From Caldilineaceae bacterium (GTDB lineage: Bacteria; Chloroflexota; Anaerolineae; Caldilineales; Caldilineaceae), in contig JAJDZJ010000170.1 of assembly GCA_022824685.1 (NCBI GenBank), positions 1-64,000 of the forward strand: a stretch of 64,000 bases of DNA, written 5' to 3'. Of this stretch, positions 38,380-47,877 are shown in pieces (the first letter of the stretch is position 1; each line of letters opens with the position of its first letter). Under the pieces are notes generated by a model that saw nothing but the letters and a program-made list of their open reading frames with translations, did no database searches and had not been told where the DNA came from. The translations under genes and the position numbers were made by a program.

Positions 38380-39342
38380 TTACAGCGGAATACGCGACAG
38401 CGGTTCCTGCCCTGCCCAGACCCGCTGCAGGTTTTCGAAGATGAAGCGGCCCCTGCGTTGCCAGGTATCGTAGGTTACGCCGGCAATGTGCGGCGAAAAG
38501 ATAACGTTCTCAAATCGCAGAATCGGATTGGCGGGGTCGGTCGGCTCCTCTTGCAGAACATCCAACCCGGCGCCGAGAATCCCGCCGCTGTCCAATGCCT
38601 CGATGAGGGCCGCCTCGTCCACCACCGGGCCGCGACATGTGTTGATGAGTATGGCGCTCGACTTCATGCGAGCCAATTCGGCCGCGCCAATGAGATGGCG
38701 GGTCTGGTCATTCAGCGGGACATGCAGGGAAACAATGTCGGACCTTTCCAGCAGCTCGTCCAGGGAAACCCGTTCCACCTGCAAGCGCCGTTCCTCTTCC
38801 TCCCCTGCGGGAAACGGGTCATAGTAGACTACATCCGCCTCGAAGGGGACAAGCCGATTGGCGACCTCGCGGCCGATGTGACCCAGCCCTACGATTCCGA
38901 CCGTTTTGCCGTGAACCGTGAAGGTCGTCATTCCGCTGTCGATCTCCGTCCAGCCGTCGTTTCGCACGTTGCGGTCCATCTCCGTCAAGCGGCGGTAAAC
39001 GCTCAGCATCAGGGCAAAGGTGTGTTCGGCCACGTCAATCGAATTCGTGCCGCCGTTGTTTGCAAGAGGGATGCCCAACTCCGCCATTACGCCGAGCGGA
39101 ATGCGATCGAAGCCGGCGCTGACGAGCTGCACCAGTTTCAACCCGGGCGCCGCTCGCAAAACGGTCTCTTCCAGGGCGCTGGGAAAGAGAATTAGAAAAT
39201 CTGCCTCTGAAGCCAGACCTGACTTCTCAGCTTCCGGCAGGTCATGTGGTTGAATTGAAACGTCCCAGTCTGAAGGCGCCGGCGCAACAACCTGCCGGGC
39301 CAGCTCGGGCACAAGGTTTGTGAAAAAGACGACTCTGGTCAT
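38380..39342 (-). CDS. D-isomer-specific 2-hydroxyacid dehydrogenase
   Basis: 'GKTVGIVGLGHIGREVANRL', 'INTCRGPVVDEAALIEALDSG', 'FSPHIAGVT'. Confidence 0.93.
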   Translation of the reverse strand: MTRVVFFTNLVPELARQVVAPAPSDWDVSIQPHDLPEAEKSGLASEADFLILFPSALEETVLRAAPGLKLVQLVSAGFDRIPLGVMAELGIPLANNGGTNSIDVAEHTFALMLSVYRRLTEMDRNVRNDGWTEIDSGMTTFTVHGKTVGIVGLGHIGREVANRLVPFEADVVYYDPFPAGEEEERRLQVERVSLDELLERSDIVSLHVPLNDQTRHLIGAAELARMKSSAILINTCRGPVVDEAALIEALDSGGILGAGLDVLQEEPTDPANPILRFENVIFSPHIAGVTYDTWQRRGRFIFENLQRVWAGQEPLSRIPL

Positions 39343-39428
39343 CAGGGAATTCCTCGGTGGAAGCAGCAACAGTCAGTAGCCAAAAGCATATGATCTCAGT
39401 GGGGAGCAAAAGTGGATGACTTCCAGTC

Positions 39429-40202
39429 TCAATCCTCCAGATTCCAGACTCTTCTCGCCGTCTTCCCGAAGATCCAAGCGCGCTCATCATCGCTCAAATC
39501 GGAAAGATAGGACAGGGGAAATGTCAGCGAATTGTCGAAGCCCTCCCGGCTGCTGACAGGCGGCCAATCGCTTCCCCACATCATGCGACGCGCGCCGAAA
39601 GCCTCCAGAGTCATCTCTGCCAGGGGCGGAACAGCCTCGAAAGGGCAGGGGAGGTGGCAGAATTCGCCGAATCCCGGCAGCTTGATGGTCAGATTCTCGT
39701 GGCGCGCCAAGGCGGCAATCGCCGCGAACGCCTCCAGGTCGAAATCCGGCTTGACACCGCCCAGGTGCTCAATAACCATCGACAGCTCAGGGAAGAGTCG
39801 CAGCACTTCGCTAAACTCGTCGCTCTGCAGGATTTCCGGCCGGCTGAATACGCTCACCACAAGGCCCAACTCGGCGGCCGTGCGCCAGTGCGCCAGGGGA
39901 TCACTGCCCCACCCGCGAAAATCGGCCAGCAGGCGGACGCCGCCCAGCCCCTGCTCGGCCCAGGCGCGAATGGCGCTCCCGTCGTCGTCATCGGCGACTA
40001 TCATCGCCGCGGCGAACCGGCCCGGATTCGCCGCCATCGCATCCACGAGATAGCGATTGTCGCTGTTCCCCATGTACTGTATCAGCACCGCTTGACTGAC
40101 CTGCGACCGCTCCATGTGAAAAAGCAGAGCCTCGACCGGTTCGTACTTTTGCAGCCCAATGTGACAGTGGGTATCAACCACGTCAAACTCTCTCTCACCC
40201 AT
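39429..40202 (-). CDS. Amidohydrolase family protein (amidohydrolase 2 / PDC-lactonase-like)
   Basis: 'DVVDTHCHIGLQKYEPVE', 'MVIEHLGGVKPD', 'RMMWGSDWPPVS'. Confidence 0.88.
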   Translation of the reverse strand: MGEREFDVVDTHCHIGLQKYEPVEALLFHMERSQVSQAVLIQYMGNSDNRYLVDAMAANPGRFAAAMIVADDDDGSAIRAWAEQGLGGVRLLADFRGWGSDPLAHWRTAAELGLVVSVFSRPEILQSDEFSEVLRLFPELSMVIEHLGGVKPDFDLEAFAAIAALARHENLTIKLPGFGEFCHLPCPFEAVPPLAEMTLEAFGARRMMWGSDWPPVSSREGFDNSLTFPLSYLSDLSDDERAWIFGKTARRVWNLED

Positions 40203-40222
40203 CCTGAATTCTCCTCCTGGCC

Positions 40223-41395
40223 TTAGCCCCGTCCTATCGCGAACTTCAGCGCCTCATCAGTCGGCTCGGCCCCGAGGCCGGGCCCTTCCGGGAGCGAAAA
40301 GTAGCCCGCCTGGCAGTCCATGCCGCTGCGAATGAACTGCTTGTTGCGGTCGAAAATCGAATGCTGGTATTCGTGCATTTCGACGTTCGCCAGCGTAGCC
40401 GACACCTGCAGGCTTGCCGCCTGGACGATGCCAATGTTGATCGTCGCGTGCGGCATCACCTTACAGTGGAAGGCCTGCGCCAACTCGCAGATGCGGCGGA
40501 AGCCGGTGATGCCGGTGTGGGCCATCTCCGGCTGGATTACGTCCATGCATCCGGCCCGCAGGCGGGGAAGATATTCGTGGACCGTTCGCCACTCCTCGCC
40601 GAGGCCGATGCGCGTTTTCACCGCCCTCGCCACCCGCGCCTGCCCTTCGACGTCCTCCGGCGCAACCGGCGCTTCAGCCAGATGAAGGTCGAATTCGCAT
40701 AGCCGCTCTATCAGCTGTATGGCCTCCAGCGCCGTATAGCGCCAGTGAAGATCGGCCAGGATCTTCGGCGCGGCGCCCACTTCCGCGCGGATCGCCCCGA
40801 TCTCGGCAACCTCGCCCTCATCGGCGACGGCAGCCGCGAACTTCAGCGCCGAGAATCCCCTTTCCATCCACGTCCTTCCGAGCGCGGCCCGCTCCTCCTT
40901 CGTCTCGCCAGGCAGCCCCGATACATAGGCCGGCAGTCTCTCCTGGCGCAGGCCGCCCAAAAGTTGCCACACCGGCAGTCCCAACAGCTTGCCTCGCAGG
41001 TCCCACAGCGCCATATCCAGCCCCGCGATGGCATCTAGCGCGTAGCCACCGAAATGGCCCCGAACGCGCTGCAGATCGTACAGGTCCTCGTAGATTCGTT
41101 CCACATCGTGCGGGCTGCGGCCGACCACAAACGGGATCAACAGCTCCTCCAGAATCGCCTCGGCGACCTGCGGCGCCACAACCCCGAAACTTTCGCCCCA
41201 ACCCACCGTGCCGTCGCTCGCCTCGGCTCTGACGAGAAGCGTCTGGTCGAACACAGGGTAGACCGTGCGGTTGCCCGGGCGAACGATGTATCCCTTTTCG
41301 TTGGGCCGGTTGCCCTCTTCCAGCGGGCCCAGGTAGGGAACGTCGCGAGGGATCCGGAGAGGAAATAGCTCAACTGACGTAACTGTGGCGGTCAT
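40223..41395 (-). CDS. Mandelate racemase/muconate lactonizing enzyme family (enolase superfamily)
   Basis: 'AIAGLDMALWDLRGKLLGLPVWQLLGG', 'MPHATINIG'; start at MTATVTSVELFPLRI. Confidence 0.9.
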   Translation of the reverse strand: MTATVTSVELFPLRIPRDVPYLGPLEEGNRPNEKGYIVRPGNRTVYPVFDQTLLVRAEASDGTVGWGESFGVVAPQVAEAILEELLIPFVVGRSPHDVERIYEDLYDLQRVRGHFGGYALDAIAGLDMALWDLRGKLLGLPVWQLLGGLRQERLPAYVSGLPGETKEERAALGRTWMERGFSALKFAAAVADEGEVAEIGAIRAEVGAAPKILADLHWRYTALEAIQLIERLCEFDLHLAEAPVAPEDVEGQARVARAVKTRIGLGEEWRTVHEYLPRLRAGCMDVIQPEMAHTGITGFRRICELAQAFHCKVMPHATINIGIVQAASLQVSATLANVEMHEYQHSIFDRNKQFIRSGMDCQAGYFSLPEGPGLGAEPTDEALKFAIGRG

Positions 41396-41464
41396 AGAAT
41401 GAATACAGTGAGGGAGAGTGGCCGCCGGCAACCCTTGGCGTATGCAGGGGCCCCATCCCGGCAA

Positions 41465-42364
41465 TCAGCCCTCCAGGAGAGGCTCGATCCCCTGCCAGAT
41501 TGCGTTAAACTCCTGCAAATCCTGTTCGTCCAGATAAGCGCCGGGAATGCGGCTCGCGGTGGATGTGAAAATGCCGCGCCGCAGAAAGACCTGCTTGTAT
41601 ACCGCGACACCGTGCATACGCTCAAAGTTGAGCAGAGGCAGCAGTTGGTTGAACAAACGCCGCGCAGCCGGCTCGTCATTTCCCTCCAACAGCCCCCAGA
41701 TCCGCGTATGGAGATCGATAGACTGGCTGGCCGGCATGTTTCCGCACGCCCCCCGGCGCCATTCATCGATCATATAGATGCCCCCCTGCCCGCCAAAGAC
41801 GCCCTTGCAGGCATCTCCTGCCGCTGCCAGCGTTCGCGAAATCGCGCGCGGCTCCGGCAACGTCTCCTCTTTCAGATACTGGACCAGCTCCAGCTCGTGG
41901 CACATGCGCGCCAGCAGCTCCGATGACATCGGCGTGCCGATCGGGCCCATAAAGTTCTGAATGCAGATTGGAATGCCCAGGCTTTCGTCCAGATAACGGT
42001 AGTAGTCCAGGCAGCCGTCTGCGTCAGGGTGCAAAATGTGCGGCGGCATTGCCATGATGCCGTCGGCGCCAACGTCCTCTGCGTAGCGGCTCAGGGCCGC
42101 GGCCGGCGCCCTGTGCCCGTGCGTGGTCGCCGCGATCACCGGCACGCGCCCGTCAGCCTCCTCCACCACGATGCGGATCCACCGTCGCCGCTCCTCATCC
42201 GACATGACGGCAAACTCACCGGCGTTTGCCGGGCCGACGAGCCCCGCTCCCCCGGCCTGAATGCAGAACTCGACCTGCCTGCGCAGCGCTGCCTCATCCA
42301 GCTCAAGATCTTCCGTAAACGGAGTCACCACAATCGCAAAAATCCCGCGCCAATTTTCGGTCAT
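41465..42364 (-). CDS. Dihydrodipicolinate synthase family protein (DapA-like aldolase/lyase)
   Basis: 'FAIVVTPFTEDLELDEAALRRQVEFCIQAGGAGLVGPANAGEF', 'YLKEETLP'. Confidence 0.88.
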   Translation of the reverse strand: MTENWRGIFAIVVTPFTEDLELDEAALRRQVEFCIQAGGAGLVGPANAGEFAVMSDEERRRWIRIVVEEADGRVPVIAATTHGHRAPAAALSRYAEDVGADGIMAMPPHILHPDADGCLDYYRYLDESLGIPICIQNFMGPIGTPMSSELLARMCHELELVQYLKEETLPEPRAISRTLAAAGDACKGVFGGQGGIYMIDEWRRGACGNMPASQSIDLHTRIWGLLEGNDEPAARRLFNQLLPLLNFERMHGVAVYKQVFLRRGIFTSTASRIPGAYLDEQDLQEFNAIWQGIEPLLEG

Positions 42365-42624
42365 GAATCATCCCTCACCTGCGAACGAACCGTCTGGGCC
42401 GCTTCCCCCGCCTCGATCGCCCCAGTGCCTGCATCTGTCTGCGCGACCCCTTGGGTGATTTGCATACATTCAAAAGATAGGGGATTATCGCCCTGACGGC
42501 CCGGTCCTTTCGATCCGGCAACCCGGTTTCGATCCCCGAACCGGCAGCACGCTGCCGCGATTCTTCAGATCAGTATACTACATCTCAATGACCACTCAAT
42601 CTGCAAGCGACGAGCGAGAAGACA

Positions 42625-43812
42625 ATGAAAATCACCGACGTAACCGTAGTCCGGCTGCAGGGCACACTGGATTTTGAGGGAAAGTTTTGGGAGGAGCGGC
42701 TCCTGCGTCCCCTCGACATCTATCCGGAACACAAAGCCGAGGGTCCGAATGCAATGGTTGAGGAGAGCGAAGGCCGCTACACCATCTCCGCCTACTTCGT
42801 CGAGATTACGACCGACGAGGGGGTCACCGGCCGCGGCGGCCCTCTCCCATTCGATCAGGCTTTCGTCATCCAGACCCAGCTCGCGCCCCAGCTGATAGGC
42901 CACGACGCCCTGGCCACCGAACGCCTGTGGGACAGAATGTACCGGGCCCAGGTTCATGGCCGCAAAGGCACAGAAATGATGGCAATCAGCTCAGTCGACT
43001 GCGCGCTGTGGGACCTGAAGGGGAAATGGTTTGACGCCCCCGTCTGCCAGCTGCTTGGCGGCCCCACCAGGACTGAAGTCCCCGCCTATGCCAGCGCCCT
43101 GGGCTATTCGCTCGACCCGGAGCTCGTCCGGGAACGGGCAAAGCAGTTCGCGGCCGATGGATTCAGAGCCACGAAATGGTTCTTCCGCGACGGACCCACC
43201 GACGGCAAAGCAGGTATGGAACGCAACCTGCGCCTTGCCCGCACGCTGCGCGAAAGCGTCGGCCCTGATGTGGACATTATGCTGGACTGCTGGATGAGTT
43301 GGGACGTCCCCTACACCGTTCAGATGGCCCGCCGCCTGGAAGAATACGCCCCCCGCTGGATCGAAGAACCCGTTCTCCCCGACAAGATCGAACAGTACGC
43401 CCAGATCCGCCGCGCCGTCAACGTTCCCATCAGCGGCGGCGAACACGAATACACACGCTGGGGCCTCAAACAACTGATGGACGCCGGCGCCTGCGACGTT
43501 TACCAGCCCGACATCTACTGGTGCGGCGGCATCTCGGAAACGCAGAAAATCCTGGCCCTGGCCTCGGCATACGACGTTCCCGTCATCCCCCACGGCCACT
43601 CGACGCCTGCCAGCATCCACGTCATCGCCGCCTGGCCCGAGCCGACCACTCCCATGCTGGAATACCTGATCAAGTGGAATGAAGTCCACCAGTTCTTTCT
43701 CAAGAACCCGCTCAAACCCGTCAACGGCAGCGTCAGTGTGCCGACGTCTCCCGGCATCGACATGGACCTTGACGAAAACAAGATCCAGCAGAGGGATATT
43801 GTGACCTTCTGA
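42625..43812 (+). CDS. Mandelate racemase/enolase superfamily dehydratase (rhamnonate dehydratase-like)
   Basis: 'SSVDCALWDLKGKWFDAPVCQLLGGPTRTEVPAYAS', 'DIMLDCWMSWDVPYTVQMARRLEEYAPRWIEEPVLPD', 'VIPHGHSTPASIHVIAAWPE'. Confidence 0.9.
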   Translation: MKITDVTVVRLQGTLDFEGKFWEERLLRPLDIYPEHKAEGPNAMVEESEGRYTISAYFVEITTDEGVTGRGGPLPFDQAFVIQTQLAPQLIGHDALATERLWDRMYRAQVHGRKGTEMMAISSVDCALWDLKGKWFDAPVCQLLGGPTRTEVPAYASALGYSLDPELVRERAKQFAADGFRATKWFFRDGPTDGKAGMERNLRLARTLRESVGPDVDIMLDCWMSWDVPYTVQMARRLEEYAPRWIEEPVLPDKIEQYAQIRRAVNVPISGGEHEYTRWGLKQLMDAGACDVYQPDIYWCGGISETQKILALASAYDVPVIPHGHSTPASIHVIAAWPEPTTPMLEYLIKWNEVHQFFLKNPLKPVNGSVSVPTSPGIDMDLDENKIQQRDIVTF

Positions 43813-43946
43813 ACCGGGGCCCGCGAGCAATCCACAGGCAGTTCACGGCCCTGCGAGACGAGGCCAGCAGCCTCTTTTCCAGACCTCCGTCAGTCAACAA
43901 ACGGCCTCTGTATGTCTGGGCGGTCAGCCGCAAGCGGCTTCCCTTG

Positions 43947-43967
43947 TGCGGGGGGATTCCCCCCGCA
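43947..43967. repeat. Perfect palindromic hairpin (TGCGGGGGG-ATT-CCCCCCGCA), intergenic
   Basis: Direct reading, 9-bp stem, 3-nt loop. Confidence 0.7.
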
Positions 43968-44136
43968 ACGCCCCCCTCAAAAACATCTCTCGCCTGCGGC
44001 GCGCCTTCAACGCGCCGGGTCGTCAGACCGGAGAGGCGGCGCCAAATCCATCGCGGCGCATCCAAGCCAGTTTGCCGCCTGAGAGGACAGGCCGGCCACG
44101 CTGTCTGTATCGGGATTTTCATCGGCAGGATAAGAG

Positions 44137-45804
44137 CTACCGCGGCGTTGTTGGATAGCCGATCGGATCAATGTGGACCTCGATCAAGAAGGGCTCCCCC
44201 GCAGCTGCGGCCGCCCTCAAGGCCTCCTCGCAACCGTCCGCGGTCGTGACGCTGACGGCTCGAATCCCATGCCCATCCGCGATTTTGCAGAAGTCAGGCG
44301 CGGGAAACTCGGTGCCAAACGGTTCCTTGCCCTGGCGGATCTGGTGCGAACGGATAAGGTCAATGGCGTTGTCCACCGCCACGACCACGATCACCGGCAG
44401 GCCAAGCCGGGCGAGAACGCTCAACTCTCCCAGGCACATCAGCAGCCCGCCGTCCCCGATCAGGCATGCGACCGGTTCTCCCGGCCTGGCCAGCGCCGTT
44501 CCGATCGCGGCCGGCAGTCCAAAACCCATGCATGACAGACCGTTCGAAAGGGCAAATCCGTTAGGGACCAGAGTCGGCCATTCCAGGCTCCCGAATATCT
44601 TGTGGCTGCCCACGTCCACCGCCAGCATCGTATCCTCCGGCAACTGCCTCCTCATGCACTTCAGCAGCTGCTGCGGCAGCAGCAGTCCCGGCCTGGCCGA
44701 CGGCAACGCCTCTGCCTCCCGCTGCGCCCGGAATCTGCCCACCCTGGCCTTTCCCCAACCTGCATCGGTCGAAAAGGCGCTGTCCGCCAGCTGCATCAGC
44801 GCCGGGGTCATTGGGCCAACCATCTCGACCGCCGCCGGCAAAACCGGGTCATGGTTGGGCCAGTTAGCCAGCCAAATGAGCGGCGCGCTCTCTGACCCTG
44901 CCCCATCGGCATCTGCCTCCATCCTGGGCAGGGCGAACTGCTTCACCAGCTCCACCACGTCGAAACCGACCGCCACGACGCAGTCCGCCTCCTCCAGGAT
45001 TTCGTAGACGGGATCGGTGCGCGTCAGGCCGATGACGCCCGCGCTCAAAGGGTGGTCATCGGGGAGCGCTCCTTTGCCTTTCGGCGATACGATGACCGGC
45101 GCGTTGGCCGCTTCCGCCAGCTCTTGCAGCGCTTCGTACGGGCCCTCCGGCTCCAGGCCCAGCCCGGCCAGAATGACGGGACGCGATGCCTTCGACAGCA
45201 GGGCGCGGGCGTGGGCGATCTGTTCCGGGCGCGGCGCTGCCTCCTTCTCGAGCGCGCCGTCAACGCCAAACGACATCTGGCGCGCCCGCCCCGCTTTCGG
45301 ACGAGCCGCCGGCAGTTCCGCCTCCTCGTTGCTTACCTGAAGATGCACGGGACCGGGCCGGCCCTGCATCGCCAGCGCAACGGTTGGCGCCACCTCCGCC
45401 GCGGCATTTTGCGGCGTCACCTTGAGCGTACGCTTGGTGATCGGCGCAAATGTGGCCTGCAAGTCCACGACCTGGTGCGTGTAGTCCGGCAGAAGCGAAT
45501 CCGGTTTCTGCGCCGTAATCAGGACCACCGGCGCCCGGTCCAGCCAGGCGTGCCCGATGCCCGGCACGGCGTTGAGCGCGCCCGGCCCCAGCGTCGTAAG
45601 AACGCAGCCGGGTTTCCCCGTCGCCCGCGCGTGCGCGTCCGCCGCGAACACCGCGCTCTGCTCATGGTGCATCAGCTCGAATCGGATACCCGCCCGCAGC
45701 ATCGCCTCCAGGACGGAGACGACCTCCCCGCCCGGCATCCCGAAAACAGTTCGGACACCGGCTTCACGGAGAGATTGAGCGATCGTTTCGGCGACAGTGG
45801 CCAT
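44137..45804 (-). CDS. Thiamine pyrophosphate-binding enzyme (acetolactate synthase-like)
   Basis: 'GVRTVFGMPGGEVVSVLEAMLRAGIRFELMHHEQSAVFAADAHARATGKPG', 'LIGDGGLLMCLGELSVLARLGLPVIVVVAVDNAIDLI'. Confidence 0.9.
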   Translation of the reverse strand: MATVAETIAQSLREAGVRTVFGMPGGEVVSVLEAMLRAGIRFELMHHEQSAVFAADAHARATGKPGCVLTTLGPGALNAVPGIGHAWLDRAPVVLITAQKPDSLLPDYTHQVVDLQATFAPITKRTLKVTPQNAAAEVAPTVALAMQGRPGPVHLQVSNEEAELPAARPKAGRARQMSFGVDGALEKEAAPRPEQIAHARALLSKASRPVILAGLGLEPEGPYEALQELAEAANAPVIVSPKGKGALPDDHPLSAGVIGLTRTDPVYEILEEADCVVAVGFDVVELVKQFALPRMEADADGAGSESAPLIWLANWPNHDPVLPAAVEMVGPMTPALMQLADSAFSTDAGWGKARVGRFRAQREAEALPSARPGLLLPQQLLKCMRRQLPEDTMLAVDVGSHKIFGSLEWPTLVPNGFALSNGLSCMGFGLPAAIGTALARPGEPVACLIGDGGLLMCLGELSVLARLGLPVIVVVAVDNAIDLIRSHQIRQGKEPFGTEFPAPDFCKIADGHGIRAVSVTTADGCEEALRAAAAAGEPFLIEVHIDPIGYPTTPR

Positions 45805-45824
45805 GGAGGGTAACGCGTCCTTCC

Positions 45825-46715
45825 CTATCGTTCGAAGTATTTCCCGACAATCAGTTCCAGCCGGTCGATTACCGCCTGCGGAACAGTTGATTTGTCGGTG
45901 ATGAGCGCGTCATGAAGCGCATCGGCGTAGGGTGAGGGCCCGCTGTTCGCCAGCAGTTCGATGGCGTTCGCAACCGCACGTAGAGCCACCTCCGCGTTCT
46001 GCATCAGCACCCTGATCACAGCCTCGACAGTCACCGCCTCCTCGGTCTCGTGCCAGACATCGTAGTCGGTCACATGGGCCATGCATGCGTAGCTCATCTC
46101 CGCCTCTCTGGCGAGGAAGGCCTCCGGAGTCGTGGTCATCCCGATGATGTCCATCCCCAGCTGCCGGAAGACCAGGCTTTCCGCCCGCGTGCTGAATCGC
46201 GGCCCTTCGATCGTGACAAAATTGCCTCCCCGGTGGACCGTAGCCCCTGCCTGTTCTACCGCCCTGCAGCAGATTTCGCTGAGATAGTCGCAAAAGGGAT
46301 GCGCGACGCTCACGTGGGCGACCAGTCCTTCGGTTCCCACTTCCGGGTCATCGAAAAAGCTGAGGCCCCGCAGTCTTGTCCGGTCATATATCTGGTCCGG
46401 AATAACGATATCGCCGGGGCGAAACGCCTCTTGCAGGCTTCCACAGGCGCTGACCGCTATCAGATACTCCACCCCCAGCATCTTGAAGCCGTAAATGTTG
46501 GCGCGCTGGTTGAGCCGCGTCGGGCTGATGCGATGCCCCCGCCCGTGCCGGGCAAGAAACGCGACCCTCTGGCCATGGAGCGTACCCACAATGTAGGCAT
46601 CCGACGGCTTGCCGAAAGGTGTGTCCAGGTCGATCTCTTCGACGTTGGAAAGCGACTCCATCTGGTAGACGCCGCTTCCGCCAATCACTCCAAAACGGAC
46701 TGGTTCTGACATCAA
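45825..46715 (-). CDS. mtnP: S-methyl-5'-thioadenosine phosphorylase
   Basis: 'RFGVIGGSGVYQMESL', 'RHGRGHRISPTRLNQRANIYGFKMLGVEYLIAVSACGSL', 'FVTIEGPRFSTRAESLVFRQLGMDIIGMTTTPEAFLAREAEMSYACMAHVTDYD'. Confidence 0.95.
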   Translation of the reverse strand: MMSEPVRFGVIGGSGVYQMESLSNVEEIDLDTPFGKPSDAYIVGTLHGQRVAFLARHGRGHRISPTRLNQRANIYGFKMLGVEYLIAVSACGSLQEAFRPGDIVIPDQIYDRTRLRGLSFFDDPEVGTEGLVAHVSVAHPFCDYLSEICCRAVEQAGATVHRGGNFVTIEGPRFSTRAESLVFRQLGMDIIGMTTTPEAFLAREAEMSYACMAHVTDYDVWHETEEAVTVEAVIRVLMQNAEVALRAVANAIELLANSGPSPYADALHDALITDKSTVPQAVIDRLELIVGKYFER

Positions 46716-46817
46716 AAAACTCCGTGTCTTGTTATCATCCTAGGGGACTTTATGCCAAAGTACCACTTAATCGTGGTCGATCAATTGGGGCAACCTCACT
46801 CCAGTTGCTTCGTTAGT

Positions 46818-47264
46818 CTATTTCTCCTCATAGAAGCCGGAAGCGAATAGCAATCCGTCATGGCGCACGACCCAGGTAAGCTTACGGGCGTTCTCTCCTG
46901 TTTGTGGATGAGGGAAAATGTAGCTGATCCACTTGCCCGCCTCGGTTGCACTCATCAGATCATCGCCGTAGAAGTAACCGCTTGCGTCAACGCGCAGAGC
47001 CGGATCTCTTCCGATCAGGTCCGTGTTGGGCGTAGCAATGACATAGCCGTGCTCATCCACAATGAAGACGTACCACTGACCATGCCTGCTCTCTTCCGAA
47101 CTGTAAAACTCGACAGCCGCATCCCTGCCGTTGCGATCATAGTAGCGGATCGCATCCTGCACCTGTGACCTGGTGTAATCCGCCGCTTCATTCTCGGTTG
47201 GAATGGCAACGCAACCGACTACAAAGAGAATGAGGAAAAAAGCCAAGGTTGTAGAACGAACCAT
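46818..47264 (-). CDS. Cache-domain lipoprotein
   Basis: Signal/lipobox 'LILFVVGCVA'; '...WYVFIVDEHGYVIATPNTDLIGRDPALRVDASGYFYG' cache-like. Confidence 0.75.
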   Translation of the reverse strand: MVRSTTLAFFLILFVVGCVAIPTENEAADYTRSQVQDAIRYYDRNGRDAAVEFYSSEESRHGQWYVFIVDEHGYVIATPNTDLIGRDPALRVDASGYFYGDDLMSATEAGKWISYIFPHPQTGENARKLTWVVRHDGLLFASGFYEEK

Positions 47265-47397
47265 GTATGTCCCCTATACTGATAGAGGCGTTCACTCATC
47301 GCCTCAGCCTATTCGCTGTTCCTACCGCACATAGTTCCCAATTCCTGACTCTTCGCCTTCCCTGCAACTGGTCAGGCTCCCTGCGCTTTCTCAGCCC

Positions 47398-47877
47398 TCA
47401 CCGCGTCGCCAGCAGAGCCGCGGCCGTGCCCAGGACGCCAGCGCGGCCGCGTTTGTTGAGCACTGGGAAGCGGATCCGTGCGATCCCTCCGGTCCGTCCC
47501 AGAAATATCTTGCCCTTTCTTTCGTAGTCGCGTTGATCCGCATCGTCCGAAAACTGAGGCCAGATCGAAAAATACGCAATCTGCGCCCCCTCATCGTATC
47601 GGACCGTCTCCGAAGGCAGCGGTTCGCCGGCTTGAAAGGCGACTTCCTCGCCCAACGCGCGTAGCCAGCGTCCAAGTCCGAGACGCTTGTGGTCCTGGAT
47701 GCTCACCCCCGTCAGCCGAAAATCGGTAATGTGGGCCACAATGTCAGCCGTTGTCCAGCTGTCGGCGTCCGGCCTGGTTCCTGAAAAACGCAGGTCAATC
47801 ATATCCTTGCGCCGCAGCCAGACAGCCCGAAACGGCAGCCCATAGGCGCGGACGCTCGTGCGAAACTGGCCAGTCAC
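47398..47877 (-). CDS. Hypothetical protein translationally coupled to upstream membrane protein
   Basis: GTG start in GTGA overlap with upstream stop. Confidence 0.6.
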   Translation of the reverse strand: MTGQFRTSVRAYGLPFRAVWLRRKDMIDLRFSGTRPDADSWTTADIVAHITDFRLTGVSIQDHKRLGLGRWLRALGEEVAFQAGEPLPSETVRYDEGAQIAYFSIWPQFSDDADQRDYERKGKIFLGRTGGIARIRFPVLNKRGRAGVLGTAAALLATR

